Below, piece after piece: positions 42,743 through 52,618 of a DNA stretch of 64,000 nucleotides. The number at the start of each line of letters is the position of its first letter. Positions within the stretch are counted from its first letter, which is position 1. Source of the stretch: a virus; IMG/VR virus record IMGVR_UViG_3300032223_003183, positions 1-64,000 of that record; one strand, written 5' to 3'. Under the pieces are notes generated by a model. That model worked only from the letters and a program-made list of their open reading frames with translations, was not told where the DNA came from and ran no database searches. A program made the position numbers and the translations under genes.

Positions 42743-44422
42743 ATGTCAAACATGATTAATTCATTATTAGAGACTGCTAACCCTTACCAATCATTGCAGA
42801 AAGATACTGCTAGATTGGCTGGAAAATGGGCTAAATCAGGTCTTTTAGAAGGTATTTCTAACGAAACAGATAAGTCTAACATGGCTCTTATCTTAGAAAA
42901 CCAAGCAAAACAATTAGTAGTAGAATCTTCTGCTACAGGAACAGGTGGTACTTTTACCGCTGGTACAGGTGAGCAATACGCTGCAGTAGCATTACCATTA
43001 GTACGTAAAGTATTTGGTCAATTAGCTGCTAAAGAATTCGTTTCTGTTCAACCAATGAGCTTACCAGCTGGTTTAGTATTCTTCTTAGATTTCCAATATG
43101 GAACTTTAACTGATCCACTTTCTAACGTAGCAGGTCAAAACTCACTTTATGGTAACCAAACAGCTAACTTCGGTAACGATAGAGCAGGTGGTTTATATGG
43201 TGCTGGTAGATTTGGATACTCAATCAACCAATTCTCAGCTTCTACTTTAACTGCTGTAACTTCAAACGGTTCAACTTTAGCAACTAATACATACGCTACT
43301 GCTTCATGGCCTAACGTATATTTTGATGCTGATTTATCTGCTTCTGTAGCTGCTGGTAACATTAAAGCTGTAACAGTTCCTACTTCATCTATTCCTAATT
43401 TTGATCCAAACGGAATCAGAGCATTTGTATTCCAATCATCTTCTGCTTTTGTTAATGCTAATGCATTACCACAATTTACTCAATTAGAGTTAGTAAGTGG
43501 AAATATTACTTTCTTCTTTACTGCTTCTCAAGCTATTTTAGCTGCTTCTTCTACACCAACTGCTATTCTTTATAACAAAGGTACTAAAGATAACGCAAGA
43601 GGTGATTTCGAAGATGCTGCAGGTGGTGGATATCCAAACAATGACTCTTCAACAGCAATCTCTATTCCAGAGATTAACGTTCAAATGAGATCAGAAGCTA
43701 TTGTTGCTAAAACACGTAAGTTAAAAGCACAATGGACTCCAGAGTTCTCTCAAGACCTTAACGCATTCCACTCACTTGATGCTGAAGCTGAATTAACTTC
43801 TATCTTATCAGAGTACATCTCATTAGAGATTGATCTTGAAATTTTAGATATGTTGATCCAAAACGTTCCAACAAACCAAGTTGAATACTGGTCTGCAAAA
43901 GTAGGTAGTTCAGTACAAAATGGTAACTACGTTTCTGGTAGTACATCAGGTGTTTACTACACTCAAATGTCTTGGTTCCAAACTTTAGGAATTAAATTGC
44001 AAAAAATCTCTAACATCATCCACCAAAGAACTTTAAGAGGTGGTGCTAACTTCATCGTTGTTTCTCCAACAGTTGCTACAGTATTAGAATCTATCCCTGG
44101 ATTTGCTGCTGATACAGATGGTGATTCAGCTAAAATGACTTATGCATTTGGTGTTCAGAAAATTGGTTCATTAAACTCTAGATATAAAGTTTACAAAAAT
44201 CCTTACATGTTAGAGAACACTATCTTGATGGGATTCAGAGGTAACCAATTCTTAGAATCAGGTGCTGTTTATGCTCCATATGTTCCACTTATCATGACTC
44301 CATTAGTGTACGATCCTAATACTTTCACACCAAGGAAAGGTATCATGACTCGTTACGCTAAGAAAATGGTAAGACCAGAATTCTATGGTAAAGTATTAGT
44401 TGCTGATACTAACATTATCTAA
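42743..44422 (+). CDS. gp23: Major capsid protein precursor, gp23-like
   Basis: The 559-residue product has T4-like capsid hallmarks: ILENQAKQL followed by a Val-Val-Glu at residue 61, which is the likely gp21 cleavage site (T4 gp23 is cut after residue 65). It also has VRKVFGQLAAKEFVSVQPMS, SEAIVAKTRKLKAQWTPEFS and LHSLDAEAELTSILSEYISL, and RRTLRGGANFIVVSP-like text near 430. It forms the HK97-fold hexamers of the shell. Codons here use more C-ending and preferred forms than its neighbours, consistent with high expression. A strong terminator follows. Confidence 0.95.
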   Translation: MSNMINSLLETANPYQSLQKDTARLAGKWAKSGLLEGISNETDKSNMALILENQAKQLVVESSATGTGGTFTAGTGEQYAAVALPLVRKVFGQLAAKEFVSVQPMSLPAGLVFFLDFQYGTLTDPLSNVAGQNSLYGNQTANFGNDRAGGLYGAGRFGYSINQFSASTLTAVTSNGSTLATNTYATASWPNVYFDADLSASVAAGNIKAVTVPTSSIPNFDPNGIRAFVFQSSSAFVNANALPQFTQLELVSGNITFFFTASQAILAASSTPTAILYNKGTKDNARGDFEDAAGGGYPNNDSSTAISIPEINVQMRSEAIVAKTRKLKAQWTPEFSQDLNAFHSLDAEAELTSILSEYISLEIDLEILDMLIQNVPTNQVEYWSAKVGSSVQNGNYVSGSTSGVYYTQMSWFQTLGIKLQKISNIIHQRTLRGGANFIVVSPTVATVLESIPGFAADTDGDSAKMTYAFGVQKIGSLNSRYKVYKNPYMLENTILMGFRGNQFLESGAVYAPYVPLIMTPLVYDPNTFTPRKGIMTRYAKKMVRPEFYGKVLVADTNII

Positions 44423-44445
44423 GAATAACGATTCTTAATATAAAG

Positions 44446-44472
44446 AAGCCTAGCGAAAGCTAGGCTTTTTTT
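44446..44472 (+). terminator. Rho-independent terminator after the capsid gene
   Basis: AAGCCTAGC (44446-44454) and GCTAGGCTT (44459-44467) form a 9-base-pair stem closed by a GAAA tetraloop and followed by T residues to 44472. It is the cleanest terminator in the window. Confidence 0.9.
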
Positions 44473-44476
44473 ATTA

Positions 44477-44484
44477 TATTTATG
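44477..44484 (+). promoter_or_regulatory. TATTTATG promoter-like motif
   Basis: A TATTTATG variant directly after the capsid terminator ends 20 bases before the PhoH-like start at 44505. Confidence 0.4.
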
Positions 44485-44504
44485 TTAAACTAAACGTTAC
44501 TAAT

Positions 44505-45191
44505 ATGGCTTCAAACCACCACACTGATGAGGTTTTTACTCAAAAAAGAAAACCTAAAAACCCAATTAAGTTCCAACTCCAACTTAATGAAGAACAAAAA
44601 CAAGCAAAAGCACTTATTATTGAAAATCCAGTTGTCGTTCTAAAAGGAATGGCAGGTTCAGGAAAAACACTAGTAGCGGTACAAGCAGCTCTAGATATGC
44701 TTTTCAGTAAAGAAGTAGAAAAAATTGTTATAACAAGACCAACTGTAGCCAAAGAAGATTTAGGATTCCTTCCAGGTGATTTAAAGGAAAAAATGGATCC
44801 TTGGTTAGCACCAATCTATCATAACTTATACATGTTATATGGTAAAGATAAGGTAGATAGAGAAATAGAGCAAGGTAATATTGAAATTGTACCATTTGCT
44901 TTTATGAGAGGTAGAACATTTGTTGATTCATTTGTTATTGTAGATGAAGCACAAAACGTTACTCACGATCAAATGGAAACTGTTTTAGGAAGACTTGGTA
45001 AAGGATCTAAAATGGTTATTTGTGGAGATTTAGCTCAAATAGATTTAAAAACCAAAAAGGATACTGGGTTTTCATTTTTAACAAGAATAGAAGAACAAGT
45101 AAAAGGGTTTAGAGTATTTGCTCTACAAGCCAATCATAGACATGATATAGTATCTCCTATACTAAAAGTATACCAAGACTTCAGAGATTAA
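44505..45191 (+). CDS. phoH: PhoH-like ATPase
   Basis: The 228-residue protein has a Walker A, VVLKGMAGSGKTLVAV (about residues 44-59), followed by ITRPTVAKEDLGFLPGDLKE, a highly diagnostic PhoH block, and a Walker B, SFVIVDEAQNV (about 143-153), then ICGDLAQID. PhoH proteins are P-loop ATPases linked to phosphate starvation and RNA metabolism and are common in aquatic phages; their role in infection is not settled. The gene has its own promoter-like motif and lies between capsid and neck genes. Confidence 0.92.
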   Translation: MASNHHTDEVFTQKRKPKNPIKFQLQLNEEQKQAKALIIENPVVVLKGMAGSGKTLVAVQAALDMLFSKEVEKIVITRPTVAKEDLGFLPGDLKEKMDPWLAPIYHNLYMLYGKDKVDREIEQGNIEIVPFAFMRGRTFVDSFVIVDEAQNVTHDQMETVLGRLGKGSKMVICGDLAQIDLKTKKDTGFSFLTRIEEQVKGFRVFALQANHRHDIVSPILKVYQDFRD

Positions 45192-45193
45192 AA

Positions 45194-45201
45194 TATTTAT
45201 A
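45194..45201 (+). promoter_or_regulatory. TATTTATA promoter-like motif
   Basis: An exact TATTTATA begins two bases after the phoH stop codon and ends 14 bases before the ATG at 45216. Confidence 0.55.
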
Positions 45202-45215
45202 TCAAATAATACACT

Positions 45216-46379
45216 ATGGCAAATTCACAAGTCTGGTCAGGAACAGCAACTTTTACAACAGGATCAACTCCTTTTGGTTTTTATGATACCGATACTCAAT
45301 TTCAAACAGATGCTGTAAAAGTAGCAAAATTCTGTGCTCAAAGATTAGGATACCCTTCAATGGATGTTGAAATGGGTGATGTTGAATTTTTTACTTGTTT
45401 TGAAGAAGCTGTAACAACTTACGGAAATGAACTTTACCTATATCAAATTAGAAATAACTTCTTATCATTAGAAGCTAATTCAACTCAAGTTACTCTTAAT
45501 GATAAAGTTATTAACCCTTCATTAGGTAATTTAATTAGAATGGCTGCTGATTATGGTAGTGAAGCAGGAGTAGGTGGTCATACTGCTTATTATACTGGTT
45601 CTATAGATATGCAAGCAGGTGTACAGGATTATGATTTAAAGGCATGGGCTTCATCATCAGGAGTAATAACTGGAAGTGATTCAATTGAAATAAAAGCAGT
45701 TTATTATGAAAATGCTCCTGCTATTGTAAGATATTTTGACCCTTATGCTGGAACAGGATACGGATCACAACAATTATTAGACGCATTTGGATTTGGTAAT
45801 CAATCTCCTGCTATTAACTTTATGTTAATGCCTCTTAATTATGATATTGCAACAATTCAAGCAATTGAATTGAATGATCAAATTAGAAGATCAGCATTTT
45901 CATTTAACATTGTGAATAATAAATTAAAAATATTCCCAGTCCCAAATGTTGCTAAAAAATTATTTTTTGAATATATTAAAGTCTCAGAAAGAGATAGTGT
46001 GATAGCTACTACAGGACCTGGATCAGGAGCCAATTTAATTACTGATATATCAAATGTACCTTATACAAATCCAACTTATACACATATAAATGCTCCGGGT
46101 AGGTATTGGATATTTGAATATACATTAGCATTAGCAACCGAAACTTTAGCATTTATTAGAGGTAAATATACCCAAGTACCTATACCAGGTGCAGAAGTAA
46201 CGTTAAATCAGGCCGATTTACTATCTAAAGCTAGAGATTTACAAACGGCGTTAATTGATAAATTACGTACCGATTTAGACGAGGCTTCACGTAGAACTCA
46301 ATTACAAAGAAAAGCAGACGAAAACGATGCAATGGCTAGAACCATGCAACAGGTTCCAATGAACATTTTTATAGGATAA
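45216..46379 (+). CDS. gp13: Neck protein, gp13-like
   Basis: The 387-residue protein has CAQRLGYPSMDVEMGDVEFF and FEEAVTTYGNELYLYQIRNN near residues 45-85. I recall this block as conserved in the gp13-like neck protein of T4-like marine phages. gp13 and gp14 form the neck that joins a packed head to the tail. The C-terminal section (PIPGAEVTLNQADLLSKARD) is helical. The gene is longer than T4 gp13 (309). The order gp13, gp14, then a tail completion protein matches T4. Confidence 0.7.
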   Translation: MANSQVWSGTATFTTGSTPFGFYDTDTQFQTDAVKVAKFCAQRLGYPSMDVEMGDVEFFTCFEEAVTTYGNELYLYQIRNNFLSLEANSTQVTLNDKVINPSLGNLIRMAADYGSEAGVGGHTAYYTGSIDMQAGVQDYDLKAWASSSGVITGSDSIEIKAVYYENAPAIVRYFDPYAGTGYGSQQLLDAFGFGNQSPAINFMLMPLNYDIATIQAIELNDQIRRSAFSFNIVNNKLKIFPVPNVAKKLFFEYIKVSERDSVIATTGPGSGANLITDISNVPYTNPTYTHINAPGRYWIFEYTLALATETLAFIRGKYTQVPIPGAEVTLNQADLLSKARDLQTALIDKLRTDLDEASRRTQLQRKADENDAMARTMQQVPMNIFIG

Positions 46380-46380
46380 T

Positions 46381-46905
46381 ATGGCATATTTTGGACGAAG
46401 TCGAGACATAAGCATGTTTACTAACATTAACAATGAATTGTTAAATCAAGTAATAGAACAAAAAGTTGGTTTTTATCAATGCATTTTGGACGAAACTGAT
46501 CATAACATTTATGGTGAAAGTTTACATAAAAAATATATTGGACCTGTATTATTATCTTGTTTATTAGAAAGAGGTGATACAGAACCTGTAACTGATGAAT
46601 TTGGAATGGATTTTACAAGAAAACTAGTTGTAAGATTTTTTCAACCACATTTAATAGCAGCAAATGCTAATCCTGAAGTAGGTGATATAATTTTATGGAA
46701 TGAAGATTACTATGAAATTAATAATGTAAATGAAAATCAATTAGTAGTAGGTAAAGATCCATTATACGCTTATACAAGTGATGATTATGTTCCTGATGCA
46801 GGTACTAGTTTATCAATTATAGTAGAATGTTTCTATACCCACCCAGAAAAAGTTAACATTAGAGAAAATAGATTCCCAGGTGATCCTGGTTCAATGGTAG
46901 TATAA
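46381..46905 (+). CDS. gp14: Neck protein, gp14-like
   Basis: The 174-residue product carries the INNELLNQVIEQKVGFYQCI region and FTRKLVVRFFQPHLIAANAN with EVGDIILWNEDYYEINNVNE. This set fits gp14-like neck proteins, though T4 gp14 is longer (256). It is one base downstream of the gp13-like gene, so the two are likely cotranslated. It should cap the portal together with gp13. Confidence 0.65.
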   Translation: MAYFGRSRDISMFTNINNELLNQVIEQKVGFYQCILDETDHNIYGESLHKKYIGPVLLSCLLERGDTEPVTDEFGMDFTRKLVVRFFQPHLIAANANPEVGDIILWNEDYYEINNVNENQLVVGKDPLYAYTSDDYVPDAGTSLSIIVECFYTHPEKVNIRENRFPGDPGSMVV

Positions 46906-46907
46906 TT

Positions 46908-47783
46908 ATGCAAACTAAACCACGTCCTTTAAATACTAGAGAGTTTTTAACAACTCTTTCAGAGCCCTACCAAGAACCGGAGAAGGTTATACAACCTTAT
47001 GATAATCCTAACTCTAAGGCTTCATTAGATGCGCAACCTGGTCAACCCGAATTTAATAGAGCATCTCAAATTTCTTTAAAAGATGATAATCATGCTACTA
47101 TTAATTTAGGATTACAAGAGCATGATGATGCCGTATTATATTACTTAGAAAATGTAATTAGACCTACCGTAACTCACAACGAAAGACAAATACCTGTTCC
47201 AATTATATATGGTTCGCCGGAAAGGTGGAAGTCGATTCAATACGACGGGTTTTATCGTGATAAAAACGGTAAAACAATGGCTCCACTAATTATGTTTAAA
47301 AGAGAATCATTTGAAAAAAATAGAACTTTAGGTAATAAATTAGATGGTAATGTAGTTCATAATGTTCAATATTTTGAAAAAAATTATTCACAAAGAAACG
47401 TTTATGACAATTTTGGAGTTTTAAACAATCAAAAACCCCAAAAAGAATATATGTTAGGAGTCATACCTGACTATATTAATATAACATATAAATTAGCTAT
47501 TTTTACTGATTACGTTGAACAAATGAATCAAATCATAGAAGGATTAGAATTTTCTTCAGATTCATATTGGGGTGATCCAGAAAAATTTGTATTTAGAGCT
47601 ATTATAACTTCATTTCCTACTCCAGTAACATTAGAAAATGCTGTTGATAGAGTAAGTAAAAGTGAAGTTAGTATAACCCTTCAAGGTTATATTATACCTC
47701 GTAATATAAATGTTGCAATGGCCGGACCAAATCCAAAATCATACAATGTAACCAAAACAACATTTACAGAAAAAGTACAATAA
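46908..47783 (+). CDS. Tail completion/sheath stabiliser-like protein (gp15 or gp3 type)
   Basis: The 291-residue protein has AVLYYLENVIRPTVTHNERQ, PVPIIYGSPERWKSI, RDKNGKTMAPLIMFKRESFE and EYMLGVIPDYINITYKLAIF. I recall these as a conserved virion protein downstream of the neck genes in T4-like marine phages. Its position fits T4 gp15, the proximal sheath stabiliser, or gp3, the tail terminator. I cannot separate these from sequence. It lies two bases after gp14. Confidence 0.55.
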   Translation: MQTKPRPLNTREFLTTLSEPYQEPEKVIQPYDNPNSKASLDAQPGQPEFNRASQISLKDDNHATINLGLQEHDDAVLYYLENVIRPTVTHNERQIPVPIIYGSPERWKSIQYDGFYRDKNGKTMAPLIMFKRESFEKNRTLGNKLDGNVVHNVQYFEKNYSQRNVYDNFGVLNNQKPQKEYMLGVIPDYINITYKLAIFTDYVEQMNQIIEGLEFSSDSYWGDPEKFVFRAIITSFPTPVTLENAVDRVSKSEVSITLQGYIIPRNINVAMAGPNPKSYNVTKTTFTEKVQ

Positions 47784-47787
47784 ATAA

Positions 47788-48213
47788 ATGGCTACATTAG
47801 TAATTCTTAAAAATAGTAAAGTAGCTGGTGATTCACCAGCTCAATTAGCTCCCGGAGAGTTAGCTATTAATATAGCTGATGGGAAACTTTACTATGGAGA
47901 TGCTAACAATACAGTACATTTATTAAGTTCAGGAGGTGGAGGTGGTGTAACACAAATAATAGCAGGATCTAATATTTCTATTTCTCCTACTAATGGAACA
48001 GGTAGTGTTACTATTAATGCTATAGCTACTAGTACAACTCCAGGTGGTTCTACTCAACAGATTCAATATAATAATGGAGGATCTTTTGGTGGGGTACCTA
48101 ATTTAATTTGGAATGGATCAACTTTAAGTGCAACTGGTTCATTTTCTGGTAGTTTAATAGGCTCAGCATCATATGCTACAACTGCTAGTTATATAAATGG
48201 TGGAACTTTTTAA
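47788..48213 (+). CDS. Short tail fibre protein with GELAIN motif
   Basis: The 141-residue protein has SPAQLAPGELAINIADGKLY followed by a Gly stretch, then a low-complexity beta region ending SASYATTASYINGGTF. GELAIN...DGKLYYG occurs at the start of many phage fibre proteins as a virion attachment element and is repeated in the large fibre at 49466. The TASY repeat links it to the same family. It is probably a head- or tail-attached fibre base. Confidence 0.6.
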   Translation: MATLVILKNSKVAGDSPAQLAPGELAINIADGKLYYGDANNTVHLLSSGGGGGVTQIIAGSNISISPTNGTGSVTINAIATSTTPGGSTQQIQYNNGGSFGGVPNLIWNGSTLSATGSFSGSLIGSASYATTASYINGGTF

Positions 48214-48275
48214 AAGAAATTTGGTTTCCTGAAAGGGATTTATTATATTAGGATACTATTATATAGTTTAAAATA

Positions 48276-48605
48276 ATGATTAGAACTCCTTTTAATTGGG
48301 ATAATGCAAATTTTGCTTGGAATGCTAACCCATTTGGTGTATTGCAAAGTTCAAATCCATTCACTTGGGATGATGTAGCATTACTTCAAGAGTTAGCTGG
48401 AATGATCCAAGGAGGTGCTGGTGAAGAAGAAATTAACCACCACCTTAAAAAAGAAAAAAAGAAAAAGCAGTTCGTAACTCTTTGGTGTGAAGTGCAAGGT
48501 ATTGAAACAAAAAGTACAAAAGAAATAAAAGACTTTAAAGTTAAAATTTCTGATGTAGAAATGGTAATTAAAGAAGTATTTAATTCAATTAAAATAGAAC
48601 TATAA
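48276..48605 (+). CDS. Hypothetical structural protein
   Basis: This 109-residue protein has an aromatic N-terminus, IRTPFNWDNANFAWNANPFG then SNPFTWDDVALLQELAG, followed by a Lys-rich linker and a beta/helix C-terminus. I recall no named family. The stop overlaps the next start by one base. The product may be a fibre connector. No regulatory feature is visible in the 62-base gap before it. Confidence 0.5.
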   Translation: MIRTPFNWDNANFAWNANPFGVLQSSNPFTWDDVALLQELAGMIQGGAGEEEINHHLKKEKKKKQFVTLWCEVQGIETKSTKEIKDFKVKISDVEMVIKEVFNSIKIEL

Positions 48606-49177
48606 TGTATAAATTATTCACTGACAAAACTGAACTTTTCGAGTGTAATGTCAAACTAGAAGGAGCTTCCTTAAAAAGTAGTGTAGCTAGAATAATAATA
48701 GAATCAGATGATGTTAATCTATTATTCAATGGTACAATTGATTCTAATGGAAAATGTACTATTCCTATTAAAAAACTAAAAGGATTACTTGGTGAAAACA
48801 CTAAAGGTAATTTAAAATTAGAAGTAATAGCAGACGATACATATTTCGTGCCATGGTCATCGGATTTTTCGGTTGAAGCAGCGCGTAAAGTGACAGTAGA
48901 AGTGAAATCACAGAATGCTGAATTAATAGTAGAATCGGCGCCTAAAGTGCAGGTTTCTAACGTTAAAAATTCAAATCAAGATATACCATTTTCTATACAA
49001 GAACATGTTGTTAAATTAGTTTCTTTATTATTAAAAGAAAATATCAAATTAGACAATTTAACTTATAAAAAAGACAAATTAAATAATATTGTAGCAACAT
49101 ATTTACAAGAAAACACAATTAAAGAAACAGAAAAACCCGAATTAATCCAAGGTATTTTAAACAAACTACCAAAATAA
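48605..49177 (+). CDS. Conserved virion-associated protein of unknown function
   Basis: The 190-residue product has LFECNVKLEGASLKSSVARI, LLFNGTIDSNGKCTIPIKKL and KLEVIADDTYFVPWSSDFSV. This is a beta-sandwich-like block that I recall from hypothetical proteins near the neck and fibre genes of T4-like phages. The C-terminal 60 residues are helical. It could be a fibre collar or an assembly factor. It is coupled to the preceding gene (TAATG). Confidence 0.5.
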   Translation: MYKLFTDKTELFECNVKLEGASLKSSVARIIIESDDVNLLFNGTIDSNGKCTIPIKKLKGLLGENTKGNLKLEVIADDTYFVPWSSDFSVEAARKVTVEVKSQNAELIVESAPKVQVSNVKNSNQDIPFSIQEHVVKLVSLLLKENIKLDNLTYKKDKLNNIVATYLQENTIKETEKPELIQGILNKLPK

Positions 49178-49183
49178 TAAGTT

Positions 49184-49438
49184 ATGGCATTCCCAGATTT
49201 AACAGGTCAAAATATAGAAGCCACCTATCAAAGGGTGGTTCAAACTGACGGTACCCATTATTATGATGGTACCGGATCTTTGTTAAACATAGGAGGAGGA
49301 ACCATTAATACAGGTTCATTTGCTACAACTGGTTCAAACATTTTTGTAGGTAGTCAAACAATTACTGGTTCCGTAAATGTAACAGGAAGTGTTACCGCTA
49401 CTTATTTAAATGGAATAGTAGACGGAGGAGTATTTTAA
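49184..49438 (+). CDS. Short tail fibre protein sharing sequence with the large fibre
   Basis: The 84-residue protein is mostly low-complexity fibre sequence: TYQRVVQTDGTHYYDGTGS, GGGTINTGSFATTGSNIFVG, and a final VTGSVTATYLNGIVDGGVF. Bases 49292-49320 match 49613-49641 in the next gene at 28 of 29 positions, so the two share a recently duplicated or recombined segment. It is likely a small fibre base or a cassette in fibre diversification. Confidence 0.55.
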   Translation: MAFPDLTGQNIEATYQRVVQTDGTHYYDGTGSLLNIGGGTINTGSFATTGSNIFVGSQTITGSVNVTGSVTATYLNGIVDGGVF

Positions 49439-49641
49439 AAAAATATATTTATATTAAAATAAGTAATGAGTATAATAATTACAAGAAATAGTAGCACATC
49501 TGGTAGTAAACCATCAACCCTATATCAAGGAGAATTAGCAATTAATGTAACTGATGGTAAATTATATTATGGAAGTGGTTCATCTAATATTGTAAAAGAA
49601 TTTTCAGGAAGTGGAGGTGGAACCATTAATACAGGTTCATT
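49292..49641 (+). repeat. Direct repeat across the two fibre genes (29 bases, one mismatch)
   Basis: Copies at 49292-49320 and 49613-49641 encode GGTINTGS in both genes. At the DNA level they differ only by an A/T at one position, so they may serve as recombination points between fibre genes. Confidence 0.7.
49446..49453 (+). promoter_or_regulatory. TATTTATA promoter-like motif
   Basis: An exact TATTTATA ends 12 bases before the ATG at 49466, in front of the main tail fibre gene. Confidence 0.5.
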
Positions 49642-52615
49642 ACTTACTACTGCATCTTTTAATTCATATACTTCTTCTACTACAAGTACATTTGCAGGTA
49701 CTGCATCTTATGCTATAAGTGCTTCTTGGGCACCAACAGCAGTTTCTTCTTCAAATTCATTAACAGCATCTTATGTTAATCCTTTAAACCAAACTGTTAT
49801 CATAACAGGATCTTTAAATATAACAGGTTCTACAACACAAATTGGAACTAACAATTTATTTGGAAATACTACACTTTCAGGTTCAATTATAATATCAGGT
49901 TCAACATCACCTGCTACTCCAACGGTAAGAATATATGGAGATTTAGATACAAATGGTGTAATAAGATTTGACCCAGTTACTAGAACTATTGATAACTCAA
50001 TATCTGCTTCATACATATACGCATCAGGATCAACACAGGATTTATATTTTACACAAAACGGACAAGGATACGCCAATACTACTCGTTTAAGATGGTTAGA
50101 GGGTAATTTATACACCGGATTACTATCAGGAGGAGTTATTTCTTCAACACCTGGTTCTACAACATTCAATGTATCATCAGGTTCAGGTATTATAGTATCT
50201 TTAAATGCCGCTACTGCTTCTGCAGACCCATACCCAACCATCCAATATGTAAAATGGCCAACCTACACAGGATTACCAATTACAAATTCAGGATCAGCTA
50301 AAATTACATATTTAAGTATAAATTCAGCAGGTTCGGTAGCACAACAAACAGTTCCAATTGGTAGTACCGATACAACTCAATGGGATACTCAAATTGAACT
50401 AGGAGTAGTACTCCATTTATCAGGATCTGTATCAACAGGAGTTTATAATGCACCACAAGTTGCATATGGTTCATCACAAAGAGCAGATGATTTTATTAGA
50501 GCATTTGGACCTGTTAAAGTATCAGGCCATACTCTCCAAGCTAGTGGTAGTTCACCAACACTAAGCATTATCAAAGGATCAGGTACAGCTTATAATAATG
50601 GAGCAAATTATGTAAATAATCCAAACCATCCATCTGTAGTATCTGATCCAGCAGTTAATACATCTAAAATTTATAGATACTATATATCGGGTTCAACACC
50701 GGTTATTGACACAGGAGTTGCAAATGCCGGATACACAGCTATTGATAGTAAAAATTATGTAGACACTACTACAGGAACTCTAACAACTGTAGGTGCGGGC
50801 TATTGGTCAATTCAAAGAGTATTTTGGATTCCAAATTCTCCAACAAATGCATTTATCGTATATTACGGTAATGCTAGATACGGTAATTTAGTAGATGCTA
50901 CAAATGCTAAAGATTCTGAACCTTTTATTGAAGCTCCTAATACTGCTCAAAACGCTATATTTTTAGGGTATATTATTATTCAAGGTGGTGGTTCTGGAAC
51001 ACCTGCTCGTGATTTACTAAATGCTAATGAGGCAACCATAATACAAGGTGGATTATTCAGAAACGTAGGAGGTATAGGATCATCAGGAACCTCTCCAATT
51101 GCATCCACATTTGCAGGACTTTCAGACGTATCTGTTGCATCAAGAACTAATGGAGATTTACCAATATATAACGGTTCTCAATGGGCTAATGGAAAAGTAT
51201 TAACTGGAAACTATTCTGTAAATGGTAATCTTACAGTAACTGGAAGTATAATAGGAACAGCTTCATTAGCAACTACAGCATCCTATACCCAAAATGCGCA
51301 AAGTGCTTCTTACGTATTAAATGCAATAAGTGCTTCTCAAGCAACATCAAGTTCTTTCGCAAGTACAGCATCTTATGCTCCAAACTATGTTTTAAATAGC
51401 AGTACAAGTTCAATGTTATCCCCATATGTGTTAACGTCTGCTACAAGTTCAATGTCTGTAGCAACCGCTTCATTTGCAGTAACTGCATCTTACGTAACAG
51501 GGTCAGTATACAATAGTGCAAACCCTGCCTTATCAGCTTCATATGCTTTAACAGCTTCTTATGCAACACAAGCATTAAGTGCTTCATACGCACCAACAAC
51601 TCCTGCTTTCCCTTATACCGGATCAGCTATAATAACAGGTTCATTAGTAGTAACAGGATCAGGAACTTTTAAAGGAGTTTTAAACACCTCAGGATTTGAT
51701 TCAAATGGTAATTTATCTGTAATAGGTACTGACGGTACTTTTGCTGCATCATCAACTTTTACCTTAGGAATAAATGTAGGTAACAATACTCCACCATATC
51801 TTATTATGTACAAATCAAACGGAGGTTACGTTGCAACATCGATGCCGTTAGGTGTAATACAATTTAAAGGAGTTGCAGGAAGTACACCAGCTGAAGGAGC
51901 TAGAATAACAGCAGTCCCTACAGCAACTTGGGGTTCAACATCCTATCCAACCGCTTTAACATTTAACACAGTTCCTGTAAACACTACCACTCAGCTAGAA
52001 AGAATGAGAGTAGATTCAACAGGATATGTTGGTATTGGAGTAACAGCTCCACTATCAACTTTACACGTAGCAGGTACAACACTTTTATCAGGTTCTTTCA
52101 ACACAGCTACTTCAGGTTCAATCCTAAAAGTAGTAGGGTCAGGTTCAACACAACCAATCTTTACAGTACAAGGATCACAAGGAGAATTATTCTCAGTTAC
52201 AGATTCATTATCAGGATCTTTATTCTCAGTAAATGATATTTCAGGTTTACCAATACTAGAAGTATTTTCAGATAATACTACTTTAGTAGGAAATTATCAA
52301 GCACCTGCTTTAATAACAACTGCTAAAAACGTATTAACAAATTCAGGATCATTTACAGTATATTCTATACCAACAGCATCTTATGATGGTGCATTTTTTG
52401 ACTACACTGCTAAATCAGGTTCAAATGCAAGAGCAGGACAAATCATGGCAATATGGTCTGGTACTTCAGTAAACTATACAGAAACAACAACAACTGATTT
52501 TGGCACAACATCAGGTTTATCACTTAACGTATCAATCTCAGGTTCAAATATGGTATTAACAGGATCAGCTTCTACAACAGCATGGACTATTAAAACAATT
52601 GTAAGATCAATATAA
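49466..52615 (+). CDS. Large tail fibre with TASYA-type repeats and a GELAIN head
   Basis: The 1049-residue protein begins with GELAINVTDGKLYYGSGSS. A long beta-rich shaft and a first region with LNITGSTTQIGTNNLFGNTT follow. A stretch of about 120 residues (about 615-735) is built of repeated short units such as SASYA, TASYA and SSTSSM, probably a trimeric shaft. The final 300 residues contain GYVGIGVTAPLSTLHVAGTT, a form common at fibre ends near chaperone or tip domains. It should be the main receptor-binding fibre. No lectin domain is evident here; those are in separate genes. Confidence 0.75.
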   Translation: MSIIITRNSSTSGSKPSTLYQGELAINVTDGKLYYGSGSSNIVKEFSGSGGGTINTGSLLTTASFNSYTSSTTSTFAGTASYAISASWAPTAVSSSNSLTASYVNPLNQTVIITGSLNITGSTTQIGTNNLFGNTTLSGSIIISGSTSPATPTVRIYGDLDTNGVIRFDPVTRTIDNSISASYIYASGSTQDLYFTQNGQGYANTTRLRWLEGNLYTGLLSGGVISSTPGSTTFNVSSGSGIIVSLNAATASADPYPTIQYVKWPTYTGLPITNSGSAKITYLSINSAGSVAQQTVPIGSTDTTQWDTQIELGVVLHLSGSVSTGVYNAPQVAYGSSQRADDFIRAFGPVKVSGHTLQASGSSPTLSIIKGSGTAYNNGANYVNNPNHPSVVSDPAVNTSKIYRYYISGSTPVIDTGVANAGYTAIDSKNYVDTTTGTLTTVGAGYWSIQRVFWIPNSPTNAFIVYYGNARYGNLVDATNAKDSEPFIEAPNTAQNAIFLGYIIIQGGGSGTPARDLLNANEATIIQGGLFRNVGGIGSSGTSPIASTFAGLSDVSVASRTNGDLPIYNGSQWANGKVLTGNYSVNGNLTVTGSIIGTASLATTASYTQNAQSASYVLNAISASQATSSSFASTASYAPNYVLNSSTSSMLSPYVLTSATSSMSVATASFAVTASYVTGSVYNSANPALSASYALTASYATQALSASYAPTTPAFPYTGSAIITGSLVVTGSGTFKGVLNTSGFDSNGNLSVIGTDGTFAASSTFTLGINVGNNTPPYLIMYKSNGGYVATSMPLGVIQFKGVAGSTPAEGARITAVPTATWGSTSYPTALTFNTVPVNTTTQLERMRVDSTGYVGIGVTAPLSTLHVAGTTLLSGSFNTATSGSILKVVGSGSTQPIFTVQGSQGELFSVTDSLSGSLFSVNDISGLPILEVFSDNTTLVGNYQAPALITTAKNVLTNSGSFTVYSIPTASYDGAFFDYTAKSGSNARAGQIMAIWSGTSVNYTETTTTDFGTTSGLSLNVSISGSNMVLTGSASTTAWTIKTIVRSI

Positions 52616-52618
52616 GTT

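Noticed and set aside
48214-48275. Weak hairpin between fibre genes (GGTTTCCTGAAAGGGATT region)
   Set aside because: The possible stem is short and imperfect with no proper T run, so I do not call it a terminator.
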